Assembly: GCA_937892215.1 (NCBI GenBank)
Contig: CALAVE010000037.1
Coordinates: forward strand, 1 to 26,486
Length of the DNA stretch: 26,486 nt
Direction of reading: 5' to 3'
Origin: an uncultured Porphyromonadaceae bacterium
GTDB taxonomy: Bacteria > Bacteroidota > Bacteroidia > Bacteroidales > Muribaculaceae
The translations under genes and the position numbers were made by a program. Below, piece by piece: positions 16,709 through 24,022 of the stretch. Numbering within the stretch: the first letter of the stretch is position 1; every line of letters begins with the position of its first letter. The notes beneath the pieces were generated by a model. That model did not search any database, was not told where the DNA came from, and worked only from the letters and a program-made list of their open reading frames with translations.

Positions 16709-18301
16709 TTAGATGATTGACGGCCTCTGCGAGGCGTTGGGGGCCGGGATGCGCAGCAGGCGGGAAACGGTGGGGGCGAGGCTCCGAGCGTCGGTCTTGC
16801 CGCTCAGCCTCTGTGGGGTGATGCCGGGTGCGAGGATAAACGCCGGCATAGTGGCGCTCACTGCCCTGACGTAGGTGCTGTGGGGCTGTGCGTCGCGCCC
16901 GGTTTCGGTCAGAATCCATCCGGGCATCACCCTGATGGTGATGTCGCCGGCATATTCCGCCAACGTGATGTCGTAGAGGCTCTTCAGGTCCTCGTTCACG
17001 GGGTTGGAGATTATGTCGTCGAGGGTGTAGGCGGCCATTACTCCGCTCATCTTGCGGAGGAAGTCGGCAGCGGCGCTTCTCACGGCGGTCAGGTCCAAAT
17101 TCTGTTCCTTGATAAGCTGGCGATTGAGGAATATGTTGCGGTTGTGGCATCCCAAGACCCAGTTCCCGTTGCCATAGACAGCGATGAGGTACATATTGAG
17201 CAGTGACACGGCGCGGTCGGTGCGGAACTCGCCGGTGGGTATCCCGAAACTCGTGTCGGGAGCCTTTCCCGGGGTGAAGTTGCCGTTTGACGAAACCATT
17301 ACCACGGCGTTAGCGAGGCCCACGCTCCGGTCGATGGCGCTGAGGATGCGGTCCACGTCGCGGTCCAGGCGGATGTACTTGTCGTGAAGTTCCAGCCGGC
17401 CATCATCGGCTGAATAGGTGTAGGGGGCGGCGCTGAGTCCTATGCAGAGCATATCCAGTTCGCCACGCTGTCCCAGATTTAGCGAACTGAGCAGTTCAAG
17501 TGCCACGTCGGTCACCTCGGCGTTGGCAGCGGCGCTTTGCTTGAATGCGCGATATCGGTTAGGGTCGGTCTTGCCGAAAGAGTGCCTGAAGCCGTAGAAT
17601 TTTCCGGTTCGTGGCACTTCGGAATAGGCCGTGAGTGGCAGTAGTGGTGTCCAACTCATGGTGTCGAGCCTTGATGCGAGCGGATTGCGGTAGTTTCGGT
17701 TCTGAAGGCATTGCGGCACGTCCTTGTAATAGGTGCTGGTGGCCCACTTGCCGTCGCTGTCACTAATCCAGAACGCGCTGTTGGCGGCATGTCCGGCCAG
17801 TGCTATTGCCGTCTGTGCGTCGGCTGCGATGGCGTGAACGTGGCCAAGGCCGTTGTTGGCGATGCGAACCTCGTCCGAGAGCGTGGAGACGCGGATTCCG
17901 GCCGGTGAGTAGGCCTCGGTGGTGAAGTTGCCCATGAAGCGGGTGTCGCTCAGGGTGAGGCTCTCCACTCGCTTGTCTGTGTTGAAGAATGTGGCGGCAG
18001 GTATGCCGTTGATGCGAGGCTGTGCCCCGGTCATGATTATGGAGGTTCCGGCCACTGCGTCGGGGTGTTCGCGCCCGAAGTCGGTGTCGCCAATGGTTAT
18101 ACCGCCGTTAATCAGTCGCCTGAATCCGCCGTTGCACAGTTGGGGCGAAATCAAGTCCAGATTCTCGCCGTCGAGCTGGTCTATTACAATGGCTACCACC
18201 AGTTTCGGCTTTGTGGGGGCACTCTGAGCCGATGCACGGTTCGTGGCGAGGGTTGCCAGCACAAGTGACGCAGTGAGTAATATTATTTTGACTTTTTGCA
18301 T
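16709..18301 (-). CDS. Alkaline-phosphatase-superfamily protein, probably catalytically inactive (PafA-like)
   Basis: This 530-residue secreted protein has a signal peptide (cleavage after ASA near residue 25) and an alkaline phosphatase/PafA-type fold starting KLVVAIVIDQLDGENLDL with the metal-ligand Asp41. Other ligands appear lost. The nucleophile position before TSIIMTG is Ala82 instead of Thr/Ser. The D-x-x-x-H pair expected near LSAAPYTY (289-296) is missing. The usual ADHG is SSNG (337-340). The scaffold is intact (HDKYIRLDRDVDRIL, SLAPTVSRLLRI), and a late His474 remains. Related Bacteroidetes proteins share similar losses as far as I remember, so this may be a conserved pseudoenzyme family. 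The start codon overlaps the end of lnb by 19 bp, implying translational coupling and an envelope role linked to Lnb. Confidence 0.85.
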   Translation of the reverse strand: MQKVKIILLTASLVLATLATNRASAQSAPTKPKLVVAIVIDQLDGENLDLISPQLCNGGFRRLINGGITIGDTDFGREHPDAVAGTSIIMTGAQPRINGIPAATFFNTDKRVESLTLSDTRFMGNFTTEAYSPAGIRVSTLSDEVRIANNGLGHVHAIAADAQTAIALAGHAANSAFWISDSDGKWATSTYYKDVPQCLQNRNYRNPLASRLDTMSWTPLLPLTAYSEVPRTGKFYGFRHSFGKTDPNRYRAFKQSAAANAEVTDVALELLSSLNLGQRGELDMLCIGLSAAPYTYSADDGRLELHDKYIRLDRDVDRILSAIDRSVGLANAVVMVSSNGNFTPGKAPDTSFGIPTGEFRTDRAVSLLNMYLIAVYGNGNWVLGCHNRNIFLNRQLIKEQNLDLTAVRSAAADFLRKMSGVMAAYTLDDIISNPVNEDLKSLYDITLAEYAGDITIRVMPGWILTETGRDAQPHSTYVRAVSATMPAFILAPGITPQRLSGKTDARSLAPTVSRLLRIPAPNASQRPSII

Positions 18302-19488
18302 CGTAGGTCCACTATGAGGTAATTAATGTTTCGAGTCAAGAGCAGTGCAATGGCAGGGAAGAAGGCGGGATTGGGGCTCTGTCCGCAGATGGGCCACTGC
18401 ACAAGGGCCACCAGCAGCACGGCGGCGTTAGCGGCATGGAAGAGCCTGAGCATTGGGCGCGCACCCTTAATCCACATGAGTACAAGGGGCACAGCATAGA
18501 ACGGATGTAGCCACAGGGCGTTGAAGTTGGGCGATGTGGCCTCGTGGGTGGATATGAACGTCACGAACCACATGAGCAGCCCCACCGCGGTGGCTACGTT
18601 CCACAGCACGGCATCGGCCGGGCGGCAAACTTTGCGGCGCCTGATGTCGCTTATGGTGAGCGTTACGGCCAGCACCAGGAGTGCGGAGAACACCAAAACG
18701 GGGCGTATGGGCCATGGCGTGGGCCCCAGGACCAGTCCCTGCTCGCTGCCGGGATTTATCACCTGCTCGCTCGTGACCAGCGGTGCTGTGGCACCGTCGC
18801 GCGTCACGGTCTCGGCGCGCATCGCCTCCATCATGAGCATTGGCACGAACATTGTCTGCCGGCGGGTGATTATGGTATCGGCGTCGCGCCCAATCAGCAG
18901 GTCGATTCCCAGTTGCTCCCATGCGTAGTTGCGTGTATATCCGTGAATTATGTCGCGGAAGGTGACGCGCCGGCCGTCGTCGGGGAAAGTGAGTTTGTTG
19001 CCCAGAAAGTCCTCTATGACGTTGAGCGGACGGGTTGAGCAATTGTCGCTGAAATATTTGTATCGGTAGTTGCGGTACATGGGCTGGGCGTTCATTACCA
19101 GGTAGTTCCACATTCGTCGCACTTGCTCGTCGCTGAGGTTGAGCTGCTGCTCCACCATTCGCCTTCCGTCGTAGCCTTCTTTGAGGAAGTAGGTGGGATA
19201 GGCCTCGCACATGTAGTCGGTCTCGCCCTTCACGAAGCGGAAGAAGAAGTTGTCGGAGTTGAAGTCAAACACTCCGTAGTTGAAAATCATGTCGGTTCCG
19301 TTGTCGGTGATAAGGCGCAAGTCGGTGTGCCCGAAGAGCTCAAACACCTCGCTGCCCGGGTAGATTGTGATGAGGCTGGCACGGTAGGGCTTGTGTCCGG
19401 TGGTGTCGGGCATGTCGGCAGCCAGCCCGTTGAAGCCCGTGATGAGCCAGAGCAGTATGGTGAGTGCTATTTCAGTTAAGTGTCTCAT
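18283..19488 (-). CDS. lnb: Lipoprotein N-acyltransferase Lnb (DUF4105 protein)
   Basis: This is a 401-residue membrane protein. I chose the ATG at 19488, which opens directly into a signal/anchor segment (LTEIALTILLWLITGFNGL); the upstream in-frame extension to 19614 is Cys/Arg-rich and includes the promoter. The periplasmic domain is DUF4105 (Lnb N-terminal domain), with conserved FGHT (His54) and SDNCSTR (Cys150), a likely Cys/His active site. About five hydrophobic segments follow (near 262-280, 292-313, 325-341, 349-366, 374-394). In Bacteroides the family member Lnb adds the third acyl chain to lipoprotein N-termini, where Lnt is absent. That function is transferred by family. It heads a likely operon with the pseudophosphatase (19-bp overlap) and a lipoprotein. 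Confidence 0.82.
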   Translation of the reverse strand: MRHLTEIALTILLWLITGFNGLAADMPDTTGHKPYRASLITIYPGSEVFELFGHTDLRLITDNGTDMIFNYGVFDFNSDNFFFRFVKGETDYMCEAYPTYFLKEGYDGRRMVEQQLNLSDEQVRRMWNYLVMNAQPMYRNYRYKYFSDNCSTRPLNVIEDFLGNKLTFPDDGRRVTFRDIIHGYTRNYAWEQLGIDLLIGRDADTIITRRQTMFVPMLMMEAMRAETVTRDGATAPLVTSEQVINPGSEQGLVLGPTPWPIRPVLVFSALLVLAVTLTISDIRRRKVCRPADAVLWNVATAVGLLMWFVTFISTHEATSPNFNALWLHPFYAVPLVLMWIKGARPMLRLFHAANAAVLLVALVQWPICGQSPNPAFFPAIALLLTRNINYLIVDLRCKKSK

Positions 19489-19539
19489 TATAGTTTGGCG
19501 AGTGTGGCGCGCTGTTTTATGGCCGGCCGCTTCGCAATA

Positions 19540-19547
19540 CAAAGGTA
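19540..19547 (-). promoter_or_regulatory. -7 promoter box for lnb
   Basis: On the minus strand, TACCTTTG matches TAnnTTTG, 51 bp before the chosen lnb ATG. A GTTG at 19568-19571 lies 20 bp upstream and could be the -33 element. Its place inside the longer ORF supports the internal start at 19488. Confidence 0.55.
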
Positions 19548-19870
19548 AGTAATTAATCCGTTTCACGCAACACCCGCGGCGCGGTATTGGCATGGCCGGG
19601 CACATTGGCGGCACGATTATCGTGGCAACTTGTGGCGGCGCATCGCTACCATATTATCAGGCCTTCTGCCTGCGTCACATTCCCTGATAATTTTGCACAG
19701 CGGTGAATTTTCTGGTTTAAGTTGAAACTCGTATAATTTTGTTGCATATTTATGACCGATTATTTTCTTTTTCCACTCAGTTTTAGGAAAATGGGCAAAA
19801 GTGCGTCAGTGCTGATTAAGCGGCATTTTGTGCCGTTAAAGTTTTTTAACTTGAAATTTCTTGCGAATAA

Positions 19871-19901
19871 TTTGCGGAATAAAAATTAATGCCTACCTTT
19901 G
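19871..19901 (+). promoter_or_regulatory. Consensus Bacteroidetes promoter in an intergenic spacer
   Basis: TTTG (19871-19874), a 19-bp spacer and TACCTTTG (19894-19901) match both elements of the housekeeping promoter (TTTG-N19-TAnnTTTG). It is the cleanest promoter match in the window, yet it faces no plus-strand gene, only a terminator 37-74 bp on. Two more lone TAATTTTG boxes lie upstream on the same strand at 19688 and 19734. Confidence 0.6.
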
Positions 19902-19905
19902 TACC

Positions 19906-19975
19906 ATTCTATACAGATTCTATTCATAAATATGGTTAAAAGTCCCACTCGTGAGAGCCGGGCTTTTTTTCTTTT
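19906..19975 (+). ncRNA. Candidate small RNA (promoter-to-terminator unit)
   Basis: A transcript starting a few bases after the -7 box at 19894-19901 would run only about 70 nt before the terminator at 19938-19975. No known RNA family is recognised. A 17-codon ORF at 19932-19985 overlaps the terminator and is unlikely to be translated. The rest of the 522-bp spacer (19489-20010) holds the lnb promoter, AT-rich DNA and a small hairpin CGGCA-TTTTG-TGCCG near 19831-19845. Start and existence of the RNA are predictions. Confidence 0.3.
19938..19975. terminator. Bidirectional Rho-independent terminator
   Basis: AAAAGTCC (19938-19945) pairs with GGGCTTTT (19960-19967), with an inner CTC/GAG around a GTGA loop and a 2x2 internal mismatch. 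On the plus strand a run of seven T follows. On the minus strand the A-run becomes TTTT, so it can also end the PBP1A/dipeptidase operon, whose last stop codon is at 20011. Confidence 0.65.
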
Positions 19976-20010
19976 CAGGGGGTAAACTACGGATTAATCC
20001 GAGGAAGTGC

Positions 20011-20685
20011 TTAGAAGTTGATGAGGGGGCAGTGGCGGCGGGCATAGGATGTGCGCATGCGCTCAAAGTGCCACCACTCGCGTCGGTAGGTTTTGAAGCC
20101 GGCCTGTGTCATGGCTTGGCGTAAAATCTCTCGGTTTTTCTTGGCTTGTGGGGTGATTTTACCGGCTTTCACCAGAGCGGCCTCATCGGTGATGTGTGCG
20201 GTGAAGTTGAATGTGTCGAAAGGTGTGCCCATGTCCACAGGCTTGCCGTTGAGCAGGAGGCTGACATCCACGGCTACTCCGTAGTTGTGCGGCCCGCCAC
20301 GGTCGGCGCGAGCCACGTATGGACTGTTTGGCGTACCCTCAACGAGTTTCCACATCTTTCGCTGAACGCTGATAGGTCGGCCGGCATCGTAAATGACAAT
20401 GCTATAGCCCGGGTTAATCTTTCGTAAGGCTTTCTGGGCGGCCACGAGCGATTTGGCGGTGGCCTTGTTGAGGTAGGCGCGGCGGAGGTTGCCGTACATG
20501 TTCTCGCCCACGAAATTGTCGGTCGTGGCGTACTTGAGGTCCACCACTATGGTGCTGTCGAGCGAATGCACGTCCACGAGTCCGAGCGTGGTGAAACGCT
20601 GCCGGTATTCCTCGGCTGTGAAGGCATTGGCCGCCGTTATGGCAAGCGTGAGGCAGAGCATGGAAATGAGTCGTGGCGCGTTCAT
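20011..20685 (-). CDS. ddpX: D-alanyl-D-alanine dipeptidase (M15D, VanX/DdpX family)
   Basis: This 224-residue periplasmic zinc peptidase hydrolyses free D-Ala-D-Ala. A signal peptide (MNAPRLISMLCLTLAITAANA) precedes the domain. The zinc and catalytic residues are all visible: Arg103 in YDAGRP, His133 and Asp140 in GPHNYGVAVD, Glu203 and His206 in EWWHF. An exported signal peptide and the absence of van ligase or VanH neighbours argue against glycopeptide resistance and for peptidoglycan fragment recycling, as with DdpX. The start is 36 bp downstream of the PBP1A stop, so the two genes are probably one operon. The function is secure at family level; the physiological role is inferred. Confidence 0.92.
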   Translation of the reverse strand: MNAPRLISMLCLTLAITAANAFTAEEYRQRFTTLGLVDVHSLDSTIVVDLKYATTDNFVGENMYGNLRRAYLNKATAKSLVAAQKALRKINPGYSIVIYDAGRPISVQRKMWKLVEGTPNSPYVARADRGGPHNYGVAVDVSLLLNGKPVDMGTPFDTFNFTAHITDEAALVKAGKITPQAKKNREILRQAMTQAGFKTYRREWWHFERMRTSYARRHCPLINF

Positions 20686-20721
20686 CTGCGTGGGTAATAA
20701 TTTGAATAGCGGTGAGTGGTG

Positions 20722-23136
20722 TCAGAACAGTCCGTCAACCACCTCGGGGCCTTCGTCCTCAGTTGCCTCGTCGCCACCGAAACTGCGGTAGTAGCCGAGC
20801 TCGCTGTAGCAGGGGTCGAAGTCGGGCGGGAACTGGAACTTGACGTTCTCGGAATAGGGCAGGGCGCTGTCGGCATAGACGCTACGCATATAGATGCCAT
20901 AGATGGGCAGTGCCATCGCGGCACCCTGTCCCATGGCCATGCCGTTGAAGTGGATGAAGCGGTCTTCACCGCCCACCCAAACGCCTGTAACCAGCTCGGG
21001 GGTGAACCCCATGAACCATCCGTCGGCGTTGAAGTTGGTGGTTCCGGTCTTGCCGCCCATCTCGGCCTTGATGTTGTAGGAGCCGCGCAGTCGGGCACCG
21101 GTACCGGAGTCAACCACGCTCATAAGCATGGATGCCATCTTGTAGAATGTGTCCTCGTTGAACACCATTTCAGCATTAGGGGCGAACTCGGCCAGCACGT
21201 TGCCCTGATTGTCGGTGATGCGTGTTACATATACAGGCGAGGTGCGCATGCCCTTGTTGGCGAAGGCTGTATAGGCCGATACCATCTCTTGAACGGTGAT
21301 CTCGCCCACTCCCAGCGACAGCGCGGGAACAGGGTCGAGTTCGCTGGTGATGCCGAAGCTGTGCATCCATTTGGCTAGCTCCGATGGCGGGAACACGTAG
21401 TAGCCTTGTTCCTCAATCCAGTTGGGCGACGTGCCCTTCATGAATCCGGCAGAAACGGAGTTGGTGGAGTGTGTCAGCGCGGCTTTTAGGGTCATCGTTC
21501 CGCCCACTCCGCGCGGGTTCCACACGTCGTTGTACCAGCGGATGTTAGGCGCTCCACCAGGGCGTACGTCGCACGGAGTGAGACCGGCCTGATCCACAGC
21601 GTAGGAATAAACGAACGGCTTTACGGTGGAGCCGATTTGTCGGCGTCCGCGCGAGGCCATGTCATACTTGAAGAACTTGAAGTCAGGGCCTCCCACGTAG
21701 GCCTTTACGTGGCCGGTGAGGGGATCCATCGACATCATGCCGCAGCGCAGGAAGGTCTTGACGTAGAGCATGGAGTCCATAGGTGTCATTACGGTGTCGA
21801 TAGCTCCGCTGTAGCTGAACACCTGCATCTCTATGGGGGTGTTGAAGTTCTTGAGAATATCTTCTTCGCTGTAGCCGGCTTTCTTGAGTACGCGGTGCCG
21901 CTCGGTGCGCCTGATGGCACTCTGAATCACGGCCTGCTTGGCCTTGGAGGAGAGCTCTTGGGTGTTGTTGGTGTAGGGGTTCTTGGTGCCTCGGCGCTCG
22001 CGAGTGAACGCGGGCTGCAGATACCCGCCCATGTGCTTGCGCACGGCGTTCTCGGCATGGGTCTGCATTCGTGAGTCGATGGTGGTGTAGATTTTCAGTC
22101 CGTCGGTGTAGATGTCGTAATAGTCGCCGTTGGGCTTCTTGTTTTTATGGCACCATCCGAAGAGCGGATTGTTTTCCCATGCGATGGAGTCGTCTTTGAA
22201 TGCCTGATGATTGGAACCGTAATCCTCGAGTCTGGGCTCGGTGGCAGTCATGATGCGACGGAGTTCCTCGCGGAAATATGGCGCGAGTCCGTCGTTGTGG
22301 TCCACGCGGTGATATGAGAGTTCGATGGGCAGTTGCTTCAGTGAGTCGCATTCGGCCTGGGTGAGCTTGTCGGCCTTCACCATCTGCTCAAACACGACGT
22401 TTCTGCGGGCCTTGGTGCGCTCTTCGTGCCTGAGGGGATTATAGTAAGAGGGGTTCTTGCACATGCCCACGAGCATGGCACTTTCCTGCAGGTTGAGGTC
22501 GCGCGGGTCCTTGCCGAAATAGACGAACGCGGCGCTCTTGATTCCCACGGCGTTGTTGAGGAAGTCGAACTGGTTGAAGTACATCTTGATAATTTCGTCC
22601 TTGGTGTAGAAACGCTCCAGTTTCATGGCGATAACCCACTCTATGGGCTTCTGGAGGGCGCGCTCAAAGATGTTGTTGCTCTTAGGTGAATAGAGCTGCT
22701 TGGCCAGCTGCTGTGTGATGGTGGAGCCGCCACCGGCAGCCTTCTGGCGCAAGATGACTCGCTTGACCATGGCACGCATAATGGCACGCGCGTCGATGCC
22801 CGAGTGACTCTCGAAACGCACGTCCTCGGTGGCGATGAGAGCATCGCTGAGATGGCGCGACATCTGGTCGAAGTCCACATACACGCGGTTGCCTTTGCTG
22901 CGGTAGTATCGCCCCATCTCTTCGCCGTCGGCGCTGTAGATGGTGGAGGCAAACATGTCGGAGGGATTCTTGAGCTCCTCAATGGGAGGCATGTAGCCTA
23001 TAATGCCGTTATATACGAGAATGAACAAGACGAAAAGTGCGGCTACAAAGATGCCGAATACGCGCCACATCCACCTGATGACGGAACCGGTGCGTGCACT
23101 GTTCTTCTTACTTGTATTATTAGTTTTCTTTTTCAT
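20722..23136 (-). CDS. mrcA: Class A penicillin-binding protein 1A (GT51 transglycosylase/transpeptidase)
   Basis: This 804-residue bifunctional peptidoglycan synthase has a short basic cytoplasmic N-terminus and one membrane anchor (about 25-47). The GT51 domain has EDVRF...HSG with catalytic Glu104, and GGSTITQQLAKQL (136-148). The transpeptidase domain has the acyl-ester Ser503 in STVK, the SxN motif STN (557-559) and KTGT (696-699). The C-terminus is acidic. The enzyme polymerises and cross-links lipid II on the outer face of the inner membrane. The D-Ala-D-Ala dipeptidase follows 36 bp later. No TAnnTTTG box was found in the 166-bp spacer upstream (23137-23302), which also holds a terminator for the preceding gene. 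Start chosen at the ATG before KKKTNNTSKK. Confidence 0.96.
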   Translation of the reverse strand: MKKKTNNTSKKNSARTGSVIRWMWRVFGIFVAALFVLFILVYNGIIGYMPPIEELKNPSDMFASTIYSADGEEMGRYYRSKGNRVYVDFDQMSRHLSDALIATEDVRFESHSGIDARAIMRAMVKRVILRQKAAGGGSTITQQLAKQLYSPKSNNIFERALQKPIEWVIAMKLERFYTKDEIIKMYFNQFDFLNNAVGIKSAAFVYFGKDPRDLNLQESAMLVGMCKNPSYYNPLRHEERTKARRNVVFEQMVKADKLTQAECDSLKQLPIELSYHRVDHNDGLAPYFREELRRIMTATEPRLEDYGSNHQAFKDDSIAWENNPLFGWCHKNKKPNGDYYDIYTDGLKIYTTIDSRMQTHAENAVRKHMGGYLQPAFTRERRGTKNPYTNNTQELSSKAKQAVIQSAIRRTERHRVLKKAGYSEEDILKNFNTPIEMQVFSYSGAIDTVMTPMDSMLYVKTFLRCGMMSMDPLTGHVKAYVGGPDFKFFKYDMASRGRRQIGSTVKPFVYSYAVDQAGLTPCDVRPGGAPNIRWYNDVWNPRGVGGTMTLKAALTHSTNSVSAGFMKGTSPNWIEEQGYYVFPPSELAKWMHSFGITSELDPVPALSLGVGEITVQEMVSAYTAFANKGMRTSPVYVTRITDNQGNVLAEFAPNAEMVFNEDTFYKMASMLMSVVDSGTGARLRGSYNIKAEMGGKTGTTNFNADGWFMGFTPELVTGVWVGGEDRFIHFNGMAMGQGAAMALPIYGIYMRSVYADSALPYSENVKFQFPPDFDPCYSELGYYRSFGGDEATEDEGPEVVDGLF

Positions 23137-23251
23137 AATCCAGAGTTTTTTGGAGCTGAAGATGCTGTATCAGCTTGTTCCAAACGGCAAATTTCGTTAA
23201 AATAATTGATTTTCGCAATAGTAGGAGTGGAATGTGGCGTGAAATAAAGCG

Positions 23252-23279
23252 AAAAGCGGCCCGTGTGGGAGCCGCTTTT
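23252..23279. terminator. Rho-independent terminator after the SIMPL gene
   Basis: AAAAGCGGC (23252-23260) pairs with GCCGCTTTT (23271-23279), a perfect 9-bp stem over a 10-nt loop, with T-rich ends on both strands. It lies about 25 bp beyond the SIMPL gene stop at 23303 and separates that unit from PBP1A. Confidence 0.75.
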
Positions 23280-23302
23280 TGTGGAGCACGACGTGACCGA
23301 GA

Positions 23303-24007
23303 CTACTTGAGGGAGTAGGTGACGGTGGTGACAACGCGGAGTTTCTTGATTTGTGGCGTATTGGCGTCGCGGTCATCAATGGAGAAGTAACCCTGTTCGG
23401 CAGTCTCAATCTTGTTGAGTTTCAGGCCGCTCTTGTCAGCAAACTGGAGTGCTGTCTTCTTGGCGTTCTCTATGGCCTCGTCCATCATCTTGGGCTTGAT
23501 GTCGCGGAAAGAGGTGAACTCGTAGGAAATGGAGTTGTCGTAGGTGTCCACGATGGCTATGCCCTGACGGAGCAGTTCGCCCTGACGGAGAACGAGCGCG
23601 CTAACCTTGTCCACCTTGTTGCTGGTGACGGTGATGACGCTGGTGACGTTGTAGCGTTCGGCCGACGGCTGGCTGCTGTAGTCGTTGGCATCGCGGTCGT
23701 TGACCCGAGGCGCGTTAACGATGATTTCACTGTCGGTGATGCCGTTGTCCTTGAGGAATTTGGTAATCGCCTGCTGCTTGCTGCTGATGTTGGCATAGAG
23801 GTCCTGCAGGTTGTTCCCCGTCTCCTTGGTGACTATGGGCCAAGTGACCTTGTCGGCCGGCACTTCCATTTCCGAGAGGCCCTTGACGGTGACGCGGCGG
23901 TCCTTGTTAACGAAATTGTCGATGCCTGCTTTCAGGCACAGACCCAGCGCCAGAATGCCTATGGCGATAATGGCGGCTGCGATGATGTTGCTTTTAGTCT
24001 TTTCCAT
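23303..24007 (-). CDS. SIMPL (DUF541) domain protein
   Basis: The 234-residue product has an N-terminal membrane anchor or uncleaved signal (SNIIAAAIIAIGILALGLCL) followed by a periplasmic SIMPL domain: VTVKGLSEMEVPADKVTWPI (39-58), a helical section with NLQDLYANISSKQQAI, and repeated strands such as YEFTSFRDIKPKMMDEAIENA. SIMPL proteins form oligomeric rings in some bacteria, and their function in Bacteroidetes is not established. The ATG is 15 bp after the M50-like gene stop, so they form a probable two-gene operon ending at the 23252 terminator. Family call is strong. Confidence 0.9.
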   Translation of the reverse strand: MEKTKSNIIAAAIIAIGILALGLCLKAGIDNFVNKDRRVTVKGLSEMEVPADKVTWPIVTKETGNNLQDLYANISSKQQAITKFLKDNGITDSEIIVNAPRVNDRDANDYSSQPSAERYNVTSVITVTSNKVDKVSALVLRQGELLRQGIAIVDTYDNSISYEFTSFRDIKPKMMDEAIENAKKTALQFADKSGLKLNKIETAEQGYFSIDDRDANTPQIKKLRVVTTVTYSLK

Positions 24008-24022
24008 AAATGTTTAGTTTTG

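Noticed and set aside
19489..19614. Longer N-terminus for lnb
   Set aside because: The extension contains the likely lnb -7 box and is Cys/Arg-rich; a start at 19488 begins directly with a membrane segment.
19932..19985. 17-codon open frame in the candidate small RNA
   Set aside because: It overlaps the terminator stem and T-run, and has no evident translation signal.
20011..20685. Glycopeptide-resistance VanX
   Set aside because: No vanH, ligase or two-component genes are nearby, and the protein carries an export signal, whereas VanX of resistance cassettes is cytoplasmic.
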